Shown here in pieces: positions 34,940-43,694 of a stretch of DNA of 64,000 bases. Origin of the DNA: Runella zeae DSM 19591 (GTDB lineage: Bacteria; Bacteroidota; Bacteroidia; Cytophagales; Spirosomataceae); the NCBI RefSeq assembly GCF_000423565.1, contig NZ_KE384036.1, positions 248,001 through 312,000 on the forward strand, in the 5' to 3' direction. How positions within the stretch are numbered: the first letter of the stretch is position 1; each line of letters begins with the position of its first letter. A model generated the notes under the pieces. That model saw only the letters and a list, made by a program, of their open reading frames with translations. It was not told the DNA's origin and did not search any database. Both the position numbers and the translations under genes were made by a program.

Positions 34940-36302
34940 AAGCCTGACTTTCTCCAAAAAGATTCAGGTCTATAAATTCATTCCTAAATTTTTCTTCGGG
35001 GTCGTGTTTGGCCATCAGGTTTTTAAAATCAGCTAGTTTTTGGATGCGAGATTGAAGCACTGATGGTTTGAGGCGAAAGAGTTTTCCCCAGTGAGGACGA
35101 GGCTCATAAGGTGCCAATGCTTCTTCAATAAGAGGGAGCAATTGGGTTACTTCTTCTACTTCTTGCTTCCATGTAAAGTGAAAAGCTACACATGTTTTTT
35201 TGTAAAAAGGACTCATCCACAAATCATCTTCGGCAATAGCCCTGATTTCGGTGATTAGCAAATGAGGCGAGACTTTTTCGTGTAATTTTTCGATAGCAAG
35301 CAATCCCGCATAAGCATGTTCAAAAGCCACAAAATATTCAGATTGCAACTCTTTGCCACTGCTTGGCGTAAATCCCATTTTAAAATGAGGCATCCGTTCG
35401 TACCATGGCCCTTCTACCCCCATTTGTTCGGTGCAGTTTACGGCATCTAGCGCTTCGATAGGGTGAAGATGCTTGGTAGCCAATGTAGCACCAAAAAATT
35501 CGGGAGCTACTTCTTTCATCTCTTCGGCTTTGCTTTTAATCCATACTTCGCTGATGTTTTGGCGGGTCCAATCCGTAAACAAACTCACGCTGTATCCACT
35601 CGACATGATCCGCTCAAAATCTTTCTCAAGCGCACTCATAGGCATATTTTGGTATACGACTTGCTTCATTTTAAAAGTAGGTTGCAAGGCAAGGGTCATT
35701 TTGGTGACAATTCCCAATGCTCCTAAGCCTACGACTGCGCCCAAAAACTCATCTCCGTCTTTTTCACGCGAGAGATTCACGATTTCGCCTTTGCCGTTGA
35801 CCATTTCTAGGGCAACCACTCCCGTAGCCAAGCTGCCATTTCGCAGTCCCGAGCCATGGGTAGATGTAGCGCACGCACCGGCCACCGAAATATGAGGCAA
35901 AGAAGCCAAGTTGTGCAGGGCATAGCCATTATCATCTAGATATTTACAAAGCTCCCCATACTTGATACCCGCCTCTACCGTGACAGTATTGTTGTCTTTA
36001 TCAAGCGATAAGATTTTGTTGAAAGCCGCCGTAGAAATCTGGTTTTCGGGACTATCAGCGATGGTGTTGAAGCAGTGCTTAGTACCGAGTCCACGCACTT
36101 TTTTATATTTTTTGATAAGCTCTTGAAGCTCACTCACGCTTTGCGGAGTGTATAAATTGTCGGTGCTGTAGGTGAGATTACCAGCCCAATTGGTGCGAGG
36201 GGTGGCCTTTTCTTTACAGGCCATGAGATTGGATAGCATACTTCCAGTAATCAGAACGGATGAGGTTTTAAGAAAAGTTCGCTTATTCATAAGTAGTTTC
36301 AT
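34938..36302 (-). CDS. AldO-like alditol/xylitol oxidase (VAO flavoprotein)
   Basis: 454 residues (or 450 from the ATG at 36290). N-terminus NKRTFLKTSSVLITGSML with lipobox NLMAC suggests a Tat-exported lipoprotein. The rest follows streptomycete alditol oxidase closely: NWAGNLTYSTDNLYTPQS, GLGTKHCFNTIADS with the candidate flavinylated His, SLPHISVAGACATSTHGSG, SVSLFTDWTR, VNCTEQMGVEGPWYERMPHF, FTPSSGKELQSEYF and RPHWGKLF. Such enzymes oxidise xylitol or sorbitol using O2. No sugar-alcohol genes adjoin. Export of an AldO homologue is unusual, as the characterised enzyme is cytosolic. Confidence 0.9.
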   Translation of the reverse strand: MKLLMNKRTFLKTSSVLITGSMLSNLMACKEKATPRTNWAGNLTYSTDNLYTPQSVSELQELIKKYKKVRGLGTKHCFNTIADSPENQISTAAFNKILSLDKDNNTVTVEAGIKYGELCKYLDDNGYALHNLASLPHISVAGACATSTHGSGLRNGSLATGVVALEMVNGKGEIVNLSREKDGDEFLGAVVGLGALGIVTKMTLALQPTFKMKQVVYQNMPMSALEKDFERIMSSGYSVSLFTDWTRQNISEVWIKSKAEEMKEVAPEFFGATLATKHLHPIEALDAVNCTEQMGVEGPWYERMPHFKMGFTPSSGKELQSEYFVAFEHAYAGLLAIEKLHEKVSPHLLITEIRAIAEDDLWMSPFYKKTCVAFHFTWKQEVEEVTQLLPLIEEALAPYEPRPHWGKLFRLKPSVLQSRIQKLADFKNLMAKHDPEEKFRNEFIDLNLFGESQA

Positions 36303-36652
36303 TTTTCAACCAACAGATACTCATTTAATCCTTAAATCTTTCAGCATCACAATGTTGTTTTAAGAAGATGAGTGAAAGCATATGCCTATTAATCAAAAAT
36401 TTAATCATTTCTTAAAAAGAGGAATAAAGGAGTATAATTAAGAGTTTAGTACAATAAAAGTAAGGAATACTACCGTAAAATCTCCTCTTTTGTTTGGATA
36501 AATAGCCAGATATAGGTCTTGTGGCTTTTATCTAACTTCGTGGGGATTTGGTATTTATTAAAGTTTCGTGAAACATTTAACAAATTTTACGTGGAACATT
36601 TTGGGTTATTCCGAATAAAGACGGATATTTGAAGGCGATAAACCTAACAACA
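36303..36652. other. Upstream region of parA with parS-like half-sites
   Basis: 350 bp without gene. GTTTCGTGAAAC at 36563-36574 and ACGTGGAACA at 36589-36598 resemble halves of the universal parS (TGTTTCACGTGAAACA / TGTTCCACGTGGAACA); the first lacks two central bases. Both are within 90 bp of parA. Confidence 0.4.
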
Positions 36653-37456
36653 ATGGGCAAAATCATAGCTATAGCCAATCAAAAAGGCGGCGTTGGAAAA
36701 ACAACCACTGCAATCAACTTAGCGGCAAGTTTGGCAGTATTGGACTATAAAACTTTAATTGTAGACGCTGACCCTCAGGCAAATTCAACCTCAGGATTGG
36801 GTTTCAACCCCAAAGAAATTGAGTACAGTATCTATGAGTGTATGGTAGAGGGGGTGATTCCTCAAGATGCCATCGTAGAAACTACTTTTGAGAATTTGTA
36901 TTTGCTTCCTTCCCACATCGACTTGGTAGGTGCGGAGATTGAGATGATCAATCTCAAAAATCGCGAAGAGAAAATGAAGGAAGCATTACGCCCTATCAAA
37001 GATGATTATGACTTTGTGGTGATTGACTGCTCACCTTCTTTGGGCTTGATTACTATCAACAGCCTCACCGCCGCCGACTCGGTGATTGTACCTGTACAGT
37101 GCGAATATTTTGCCTTGGAAGGTCTCGGAAAGCTCCTTAATACCATCAAGATTATTCAGACACGTCTCAATACCAACTTGGCAATTGAGGGTATTTTACT
37201 TACCATGTACGATATGCGGGTTCGTCTATCCAATCAAGTGGTAAACGAAGTAACGGCTCATTTTAAACACATGGTATTCAATACCATCATCCCGCGCAAT
37301 GTACGCCTGAGCGAATCTCCTAGCTATGGCGTACCTACCATCGCCCAAGATTCAGACAGCAAGGGGGCGATTAGTTATCTAAATTTGGCTCGGGAGATTT
37401 TGAGCAAAAACGGGCTGCTCGAACAAGACGAACAAATCGTCCGAAAGAGTCACTAG
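36653..37456 (+). CDS. parA: ParA/Soj chromosome partitioning ATPase
   Basis: 267 residues from the ATG at 36653; the frame is open to a TTG at 36629 but the family begins MGKIIAIANQKGGVGKTTTA. Deviant Walker A KGGVGKTT, A' motif LIVDADPQANSTSGL, Walker B FVVIDCSPSLGL, and PVQCEYFALEGLG are all present. ATP-dependent DNA binder that segregates the ParB-parS complex. Followed by parB after 116 nt. ParA, ParB, DUF5683, DapB and LepB are consecutive in many Bacteroidota. Confidence 0.95.
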   Translation: MGKIIAIANQKGGVGKTTTAINLAASLAVLDYKTLIVDADPQANSTSGLGFNPKEIEYSIYECMVEGVIPQDAIVETTFENLYLLPSHIDLVGAEIEMINLKNREEKMKEALRPIKDDYDFVVIDCSPSLGLITINSLTAADSVIVPVQCEYFALEGLGKLLNTIKIIQTRLNTNLAIEGILLTMYDMRVRLSNQVVNEVTAHFKHMVFNTIIPRNVRLSESPSYGVPTIAQDSDSKGAISYLNLAREILSKNGLLEQDEQIVRKSH

Positions 37457-37572
37457 TTTCAAGTAGGCTTTTTGGTTAATAGCCGATTTTTTAAAAATGA
37501 TTTTCAGTAGTTGAGATAGACGAATTTTAGAGCTATCTAAAATTCGCATAATCTATAAACATTCAATATGAC

Positions 37573-38493
37573 ATGGAAAATATCGGAAAAGTTGCTCCAA
37601 AAAAAATGACTGGTTTGGGACGAGGCTTAGGGGCATTGCTCCATGATAGCGACAACGTAAATCGCTCTACTCGCCCTTCTCCTTACGAAAACGTGAGCAT
37701 GATGACCGAGATTCACGTCGAGCAGATAGATACCAACCCCTATCAGCCCCGTACTCGTTTTGATGAAGATGCCCTCAACGAACTAGCCGAATCGATTCGT
37801 GTTCAAGGGATTATTCAGCCGATTACGGTACGTCAGATTGGGCGCGACCGCTATCAGTTGATTTCGGGGGAGCGACGTTTACAAGCGTCGAAGCTTGCCG
37901 GCCTTACCCATATTCCTACTTATATCCGTACCGCCAACGATCAGCAAATGCTGGAAATGGCCCTTATCGAAAACATCCAACGCGAAAACCTTAATGCCAT
38001 AGAAATTGCGCTAAGTTATCAACGTTTGATTTCGGATTGTGGCCTTAAGCAAGAAGAACTAGGCGAGCGCGTAGGCAAAAATCGAACTACAGTCAACAAT
38101 TACATTCGCCTCTTAAAACTCCCTCCAATGATACAGGCATCTTTGCGTGATGACCAAATCACAATGGGACACGCACGGGCGATTATCAATATCGAAAACC
38201 CTGAAGTACAACTCAAAATCTTCCGTAAAACTATCGAAGAGGCGTGGTCGGTTCGTAAGGTAGAAGAAGCAGTACAAGCCCTCAAACTCAACAACGAAGA
38301 CACCAATAGCAAAGATCGCCGCCCTACTGCATTGAAGCAGGAGATACGTTCGTTACAGTTCAAACTTTCGTCTTATTTTGGGGCCAAAGTCTCAATCAAA
38401 ACGGATGACAAACAAAAAGGAGAAATCAAAATCCCCTTTACCTCGCAAGATGAGCTAGACCGTATCTTAAAAGTGCTAAAATTTGAGTCTTGA
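37573..38493 (+). CDS. parB: ParB/Spo0J family protein
   Basis: 306 residues. N-terminal GLGRGLGALL, CTPase fold with IDTNPYQPRTRF and the GERRLQASK (GxxRxxA) motif near 100, EMALIENIQRENLNAIE, then the helix-turn-helix KQEELGERVGKNRTTVNNYI near 165 and a C-terminal dimer segment. Loads at parS and recruits ParA and condensin. The next gene starts inside its stop codon. Confidence 0.95.
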   Translation: MENIGKVAPKKMTGLGRGLGALLHDSDNVNRSTRPSPYENVSMMTEIHVEQIDTNPYQPRTRFDEDALNELAESIRVQGIIQPITVRQIGRDRYQLISGERRLQASKLAGLTHIPTYIRTANDQQMLEMALIENIQRENLNAIEIALSYQRLISDCGLKQEELGERVGKNRTTVNNYIRLLKLPPMIQASLRDDQITMGHARAIINIENPEVQLKIFRKTIEEAWSVRKVEEAVQALKLNNEDTNSKDRRPTALKQEIRSLQFKLSSYFGAKVSIKTDDKQKGEIKIPFTSQDELDRILKVLKFES

Positions 38494-39179
38494 AAAAGCT
38501 AAGTATTCTCATAGGTTTGCTGTGGCTAGGGATAGGAGCATGGGGAGTGAAGGCACAGCAAATCACTACTGATTCTTTGGCAAAGCGACTCTCCAAAATA
38601 GCGGCGGTAGCAGATACGATGCGCTCAGATACGCTCCAAACAAAAGCCCTCAAAAGTGCTATAGCCAAAGCTGAAACGCCAAAATCTACCACTAAACATA
38701 GCCCTCGCAAGGCTGCGTTGTATTCATTGGTAGCTCCCGGGCTTGGCCAAGCTTATAACAAGCAGTACTGGAAAATGCCCTTTGTCTATGCGGGTTTTGG
38801 AACGGTTATATTCTTTATCAGATATTATGACATACGTTATAAGGATTTTTTAGGTCCTTATAAGGCCAGTTACAATCCCGAAACAGGAGCTCAGCTACGT
38901 ACAGAAGCGGAAGTTTATCTTCGAGGTCAGAAAATAACCCGTACTTTAACGCTTGATCGAATTACTCAAGGAAAAGAGTTTTATCGCCGCTACAGAGATC
39001 TTAATTATATTCTTCTGGCAGCCGTATGGGCACTCAATGCAGTAGAAGCCAATGTAGCAGCTCACCTCAAAACCTTCGATATGTCAGAAGATATATCGCT
39101 ACGTTTTCAGCCCGATGCTAGTTACAATCAGTTTACGGGTGGGGTTGTTGGCGCAAAATTAGTGATTGGAATTAAGTAA
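38490..39179 (+). CDS. DUF5683 membrane protein
   Basis: 229 residues from a TTG at 38490 overlapping the parB stop (TTGA); it yields a plausible signal peptide MKKLSILIGLLWLGIGAWGVKA. The DUF5683 core follows: KAALYSLVAPGLGQAYNKQYWK, VYAGFGTVIFFIRYY, KEFYRRYRDLNYILLAAVWA and ALNAVEANVAAHLKTFDMSED. A small envelope protein of unknown role, conserved at this place between ParB and DapB in Bacteroidota. The non-ATG start and overlap mean translational coupling. Confidence 0.9.
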   Translation: MKKLSILIGLLWLGIGAWGVKAQQITTDSLAKRLSKIAAVADTMRSDTLQTKALKSAIAKAETPKSTTKHSPRKAALYSLVAPGLGQAYNKQYWKMPFVYAGFGTVIFFIRYYDIRYKDFLGPYKASYNPETGAQLRTEAEVYLRGQKITRTLTLDRITQGKEFYRRYRDLNYILLAAVWALNAVEANVAAHLKTFDMSEDISLRFQPDASYNQFTGGVVGAKLVIGIK

Positions 39180-39250
39180 ATTACCACTTGTATTTGGTTT
39201 AGATAGGAAGCTATCACATATTTTATCATCATCTTTTCAGTACATTTATA

Positions 39251-39970
39251 ATGAATATTCTTCTGCTTGGCTATGGCAAAATGGGAAAAGTAATCGAGCA
39301 AATCGCCCTGAGCCGTGGTCACCAAATCGTGGGTAGAATTGATGTCTCCAATCGCCACGAATTAGATACATTTAATCGCGAAAATGTCGATGCTGTCATT
39401 GAATTTAGTGCTCCAGAAGCCGCTTACCAAAACCTCAAATGGTGTATGAGCAAAGGGCTTCCTACCGTATGTGGTACTACGGGATGGCTGCATCATCGCC
39501 CTGAAATTGAAGAGCTTTGCCTCCAACACAAGGCCGCTTTTTTTTATGCTTCTAATTACAGCATTGGCGTCAATCTTTTTTTTCGTTTGAACAAATACCT
39601 CGCCCGCCTCATCGGCAATTACCCTCAGTACAATGTTCACACGACCGAGATTCACCATATTCACAAACTTGACGCCCCTAGCGGCACGGCAATTACGCTA
39701 GCTGAAGGGCTTATTGAAAACCTGCCTACCAAAACCGAGTGGATTAACCAATCCGAAGTTGCCGAAAATCAAATCCCAATTGTATCTTTGCGCGAAGGTG
39801 AAGTTCCTGGAACCCACATCATTCGGTACGATTCTGAAGTAGATAGTATCGAAATTCAGCACGTAGCCCATAGCCGTCAAGGATTTGCCCTGGGCGCCGT
39901 AGTAGCTGCTGAATGGCTATCTACCCGTCAAGGTGTTTTTGGTATGGACGATATGCTAGGAGAAGGATAA
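39251..39970 (+). CDS. dapB: 4-hydroxy-tetrahydrodipicolinate reductase
   Basis: 239 residues, short class. MNILLLGYGKMGKVIEQIAL is the dinucleotide-binding glycine motif; EFSAPEAAYQNLKWCMSKGL, VCGTTGW and the signature EIHHIHKLDAPSGTAITLAEG with catalytic His/Lys are present. Reduces the cyclic intermediate in lysine and meso-diaminopimelate synthesis, NAD(P)H-dependent, cytoplasmic. Part of the conserved parAB-DUF5683-dapB-lepB block. Confidence 0.96.
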   Translation: MNILLLGYGKMGKVIEQIALSRGHQIVGRIDVSNRHELDTFNRENVDAVIEFSAPEAAYQNLKWCMSKGLPTVCGTTGWLHHRPEIEELCLQHKAAFFYASNYSIGVNLFFRLNKYLARLIGNYPQYNVHTTEIHHIHKLDAPSGTAITLAEGLIENLPTKTEWINQSEVAENQIPIVSLREGEVPGTHIIRYDSEVDSIEIQHVAHSRQGFALGAVVAAEWLSTRQGVFGMDDMLGEG

Positions 39971-40010
39971 TTCGCTATTTGTTAGTCGTTAATAAAAAAG
40001 AATTTTATTT

Positions 40011-41150
40011 ATGTCAAAACCCAAACCTAAAAAGTCGGCCTTTAGAGAGTGGCTCGATTCGATTGTATTTGCCGTAGTAGCAGCTACACTTATTCGTTGG
40101 CTATTTCTCGAAGCCTATACTATTCCTTCTTCTTCGATGGAAAAAAGCCTCTTAATCGGCGATTTTCTGTTTGTAAGTAAACTCCACTATGGGGCACGTA
40201 CCCCCGGCACTCCCCTGCAAGTCCCGCTTACCCACCAAACCATTTGGGGAACCAATATTCCTTCTTTCTCTACGCTCATCCAGCTTCCGATGTATCGCCT
40301 ACCGGGCTTCTCTGATGTGAAGCGCAACGACGTAGTGGTGTTCAATTATCCGGGTGACCCTGATGAGCCTTTCGAAGACCCACTTCAAGGAAATGGCGGC
40401 TACAAGGCTTTTCCAGTAGACTTGCGTACCAACTTCATCAAACGTTGTATCGGAGTGGCAGGAGATGTGATTGAAATCAAAAAAGCAGTAGTATATGTCA
40501 ATGGGAAAGAAGCCGAAATTCCTCCCAAAGCTCAATTCTTTTACCGCTTAGAATCCAACGATTTGTTGGATGACCGGTTTTTTGAAAATGAAGATATTCA
40601 AGCTTATAGTGCTTATCCAGCCGACTCGATTACTACAAGCAAATACGTTTATCAAATCCGTACAACTCCGCAGATTGTGGATGGATTAAAAAAACATAGT
40701 TTTATCAAAAGTGTAACCCACGAGAGTCCTTATACGCCTACAAGTACCGAAAATGGGCTTTTTCCGGTCTCGGCCAAACAAAACCTTGACTATTGGGGGC
40801 CAGTACAAGTCCCCAAAGAAGGACTCACAGTCCAGCTTGACTCGGCCAATGTCGCTAAATACGCTAATGTAATTAAGTATTTTGATCATAACGACGCCGA
40901 TAAAGTAGTGATTGCCAATGGAAAAATAAGCATCGACGGCAAAGCCATTACTAGCTATACTTTCAAGCAAGATTATTATTTTATGATGGGCGACAACCGC
41001 TACGAATCGGCAGATTCTCGTTTTTGGGGATTTGTACCCGCCGACCACATTGTAGGCAAAGCGGTGTTTATTTGGATGTCGATAGATCCCAATCCCAAAT
41101 CAGTTCTTAATAAAATCCGTTGGAATCGACTCTTTAGACTTATCCATTAA
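40011..41150 (+). CDS. lepB: Signal peptidase I
   Basis: 379 residues, large Bacteroidota form. One membrane helix (DSIVFAVVAATLIRWLFLEA), catalytic Ser42 in IPSSSMEKSLLIGDFL, catalytic Lys144 in NFIKRCIGVAGDVIEI and the last box MGDNRYESADSRFWGFVP near 330. A long insert between 155 and 320 contains a second substrate-region-like stretch, usual for this phylum. Cleaves Sec signal peptides at the outer face of the inner membrane. Confidence 0.95.
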   Translation: MSKPKPKKSAFREWLDSIVFAVVAATLIRWLFLEAYTIPSSSMEKSLLIGDFLFVSKLHYGARTPGTPLQVPLTHQTIWGTNIPSFSTLIQLPMYRLPGFSDVKRNDVVVFNYPGDPDEPFEDPLQGNGGYKAFPVDLRTNFIKRCIGVAGDVIEIKKAVVYVNGKEAEIPPKAQFFYRLESNDLLDDRFFENEDIQAYSAYPADSITTSKYVYQIRTTPQIVDGLKKHSFIKSVTHESPYTPTSTENGLFPVSAKQNLDYWGPVQVPKEGLTVQLDSANVAKYANVIKYFDHNDADKVVIANGKISIDGKAITSYTFKQDYYFMMGDNRYESADSRFWGFVPADHIVGKAVFIWMSIDPNPKSVLNKIRWNRLFRLIH

Positions 41151-41210
41151 GTGTTCATTGCTAATTGGCATTTAGACTGATGTATTTGTTTCGATTAAAT
41201 TGAGTTCAAA

Positions 41211-41262
41211 ACAATAGAGTGGTAAAACCTGAAAATACAGTTTTTACCACTCTATTGTTTTT
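41211..41262. terminator. 17-bp bidirectional terminator
   Basis: Arms ACAATAGAGTGGTAAAA (41211-41227) and 41242-41258, 14-nt loop, then T-run to 41262. Between the lepB stop (41150) and the AAA ATPase stop (41295), serving both. Confidence 0.85.
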
Positions 41263-41294
41263 CATTACGGGACCAAGCTCCGCATCTTCAGTTT

Positions 41295-42491
41295 TTAATA
41301 CAAAAATCCAAACAACCACATTGGTACCACGTTGGTATAACCCATCTCAATGTTGTCTTTGACTACCCAAGCATCGGATAATCCACTGATTTGCTTCTTT
41401 TTTTTGTTTTTTCCTCCCACCTCCAAGATAAATTTATTGTTTACTATAAAATCTCCTTGGTCGGCCAAAAACAAATGATGTCCCGCGTTACTCAATTGAT
41501 TAGCGATGAAGGTTTCCCGCAAAGTACCCTCGTTGGGATTTTGCCCCAATACATAATTAAAATTGGTGTTTTCTAGTACAATTTTATCAGGTTTTTGCAG
41601 CATAGATGTGCCATGCCCTTCTTTATGGATGTTACGAATAATAGCCCCTTGCTCTAGATGTTGTAGCCACATCAGTACTGTATTACGACTTACTTGCAAG
41701 GTGGTGGCTAACTCTTGAATATTGGGAATGTAGGGAACTGCATCGGCCAAAATTCCTAACAAACGACGGATTTTGGATTGGTGAGAGGCTGAATAGTCAT
41801 GTAAAAAAGCCAAATCAAATCCTAGTACAGCATCAATCAAACGAAAAGTTCGAGTGCTATATTCCTGAGCAGAGGTGGTTTGAATACCCAAAGGCAGATA
41901 ACCTGTCTGTAGGTATTTTTTGAAATAAACCAATGGGCTTTCCAATCGTTCCATGATTTGCATGGCTAACAGTTGGTGATTAGTGAGTAATTGGTGGAGC
42001 GAAAAAACGGGAAAATCAGCAATTTGATATAGCGACAAGTATTCACGAAAAGACATCCCATGAAGGGTAAAACTCAAAGCTCTCCGACTCAAATCAGCCT
42101 CACCTCGGTAAATATCTAAGGCCGAAGAAGCTGTAAATAAAACCCGCATGGTAGGGAGACCATCATAGATATTTTTTAACTCTGACGACCAATTAGCGTA
42201 TTTGTGTACTTCATCAATGACCAACAGCCGTCCTCCTTGCTTATGCCATTCTTCGGCGGTTTCGAGCAGAGAATGCTGATAAAACCAAGGGTAATCGGCC
42301 GTGATATACAGGGAAGTAGCTAATGACTGGGTTTTGAGGTATTGCAAAAGCAGGGTTGTTTTGCCTACACCTCGGATACCTCTAATCCCCACCAAACGAC
42401 TCTCAAAGGGAACTTGCTCATAGAGATACCTCTTAAATTCGACAGGGATATTTTGTAGAATATTGTTTTGAAATAAAAACAGTTTTTCCAT
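41295..42491 (-). CDS. AAA_14/DUF4143 ATPase
   Basis: 398 residues. Walker A GIRGVGKTTLLLQYL near 37, Walker B LLVIDEVHKYANWSSELKNIYD near 88, sensor-like FTASSALDIYRGEADL, and C-terminal DUF4143 (nuclease-like fold, YVLGQNPNEGTLRETFIANQL, DQGDFIVNNKFILEVG near 350-370). The family is frequent and patchily distributed in Bacteroidota, function unknown, often near mobile genes. Stand-alone gene here between two strong core genes; codon usage appears similar to its neighbours. Confidence 0.9.
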   Translation of the reverse strand: MEKLFLFQNNILQNIPVEFKRYLYEQVPFESRLVGIRGIRGVGKTTLLLQYLKTQSLATSLYITADYPWFYQHSLLETAEEWHKQGGRLLVIDEVHKYANWSSELKNIYDGLPTMRVLFTASSALDIYRGEADLSRRALSFTLHGMSFREYLSLYQIADFPVFSLHQLLTNHQLLAMQIMERLESPLVYFKKYLQTGYLPLGIQTTSAQEYSTRTFRLIDAVLGFDLAFLHDYSASHQSKIRRLLGILADAVPYIPNIQELATTLQVSRNTVLMWLQHLEQGAIIRNIHKEGHGTSMLQKPDKIVLENTNFNYVLGQNPNEGTLRETFIANQLSNAGHHLFLADQGDFIVNNKFILEVGGKNKKKKQISGLSDAWVVKDNIEMGYTNVVPMWLFGFLY

Positions 42492-42603
42492 TTTTTGTTT
42501 TCATTAGAAAACGAAATTAATAAAACTATGTTTCTAGTACAAAACTATTTTTTACTCCATTTGTCTTTATCATTACAATAAAACCCAAAAGCTTCGATAA
42601 GCT

Positions 42604-43626
42604 TTAATTTTCCAAAACCACTACTTCTACTCGCCTATTTTTCTTTCGTTCTTCTTCTTTGAGGTTTGTTGTCAAAGGCCGAGTTTGACCATAGCCTCGG
42701 TATTTTAGTCGTTTCGCATCAATTCCTTTTTCGGTAAGATAGCTATACACTACTTTAGCACGGTTTTCTGATAAAGCAAGGTTGAGGCGAGCATCACCAA
42801 TGCGGTCGGTATGCCCGCTAATTTCTATCTTGAGATTGGGGTTTTGTTTCAAAACCTCCGTCAGTTCATCCAACTGTGTATATGATTCGGGTTTTAAGAC
42901 GTAGCTACTTTGGTCAAAATATATCTTTTCTAAGTTGATTTTTGTCCCTGTTACTAGATTCTCAAAAATATTTTCTTGTTTTTCTGGTAATAAATCATTC
43001 TTCTGAGTGGTCTCTGCCCCTAGGGTAGGCTTATCCAAAACCGCTGCACTTACCAGTTTATCTCCAAACGAGCCTATATTTTGTACTTCCTTTTTGACTG
43101 ATGCTGTCGCCTGCGTTTCTCTCGTAAGATTGGCCGTACAATTGAAACTCCGATTGTCTTCTCCTAATTCTATATTTTCATCTTCTAGGGCTTTTATGTA
43201 TCCTTCTGATATTACTTCCACTCTCAAAATAGACCCTTTGCTAATCGTAAATCTAAACAAATTGTTTTCTGTACTCACTCCCTCAAAAGACTCACCAGCA
43301 TCGGTTGTAATCCTAAAAATTGCTTTTACCAGTTTGTTGGTCTGCCGGTCAAACGCCCTACAAGTAATAATATTGACGGGCCTTTTGCTTCCTGTAATCG
43401 CTATCTGCATAGAAGGCGGCAATTCTAGCAGTTCTTTTCCAAAGTTATTTTGGGTCAGGTTCAGAGGAGTAGCAATATGTGTTTCGGATAAAGGATCAGC
43501 AAGAGGAGAACTCAATTGAGGAATCGAAAATTCGCTAGCAGATTGAGTGGGCACGGTATTTTGACTCCATACCATATACGGTATAAAGCTAACTATAGCC
43601 ACAAACAAAAAAGCCCGAAAACGCAT
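42604..43626 (-). CDS. OmpA family protein
   Basis: 340 residues with a signal peptide (MRFRAFLFVAIVSFIPYMVWS). A Carbohydrate-type beta region follows (VNIITCRAFDRQTNKLVKAI, SILRVEVISEGYIKALED) and the C-terminus is an OmpA-like peptidoglycan-binding domain: IYFDQSSYVLKPESYTQLDE, LKIEISGHTDRIGDARLNLA, LSENRAKVVYSYLTEKGID and RYRGYGQTRPL. Likely envelope anchor protein. Monocistronic; next gene on the same strand is sbcC, 68 nt upstream. Confidence 0.92.
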   Translation of the reverse strand: MRFRAFLFVAIVSFIPYMVWSQNTVPTQSASEFSIPQLSSPLADPLSETHIATPLNLTQNNFGKELLELPPSMQIAITGSKRPVNIITCRAFDRQTNKLVKAIFRITTDAGESFEGVSTENNLFRFTISKGSILRVEVISEGYIKALEDENIELGEDNRSFNCTANLTRETQATASVKKEVQNIGSFGDKLVSAAVLDKPTLGAETTQKNDLLPEKQENIFENLVTGTKINLEKIYFDQSSYVLKPESYTQLDELTEVLKQNPNLKIEISGHTDRIGDARLNLALSENRAKVVYSYLTEKGIDAKRLKYRGYGQTRPLTTNLKEEERKKNRRVEVVVLEN

Positions 43627-43694
43627 GAAGGTAAAAATAGCCGGAACAGTAATCGATTAGGTTTGGCCCAATATACAACATCTATTCGTGTTTT

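Noticed and set aside
36303-36652. A complete canonical parS site upstream of parA
   Set aside because: No perfect 16-mer found; only half-site-like stretches, reported as such.
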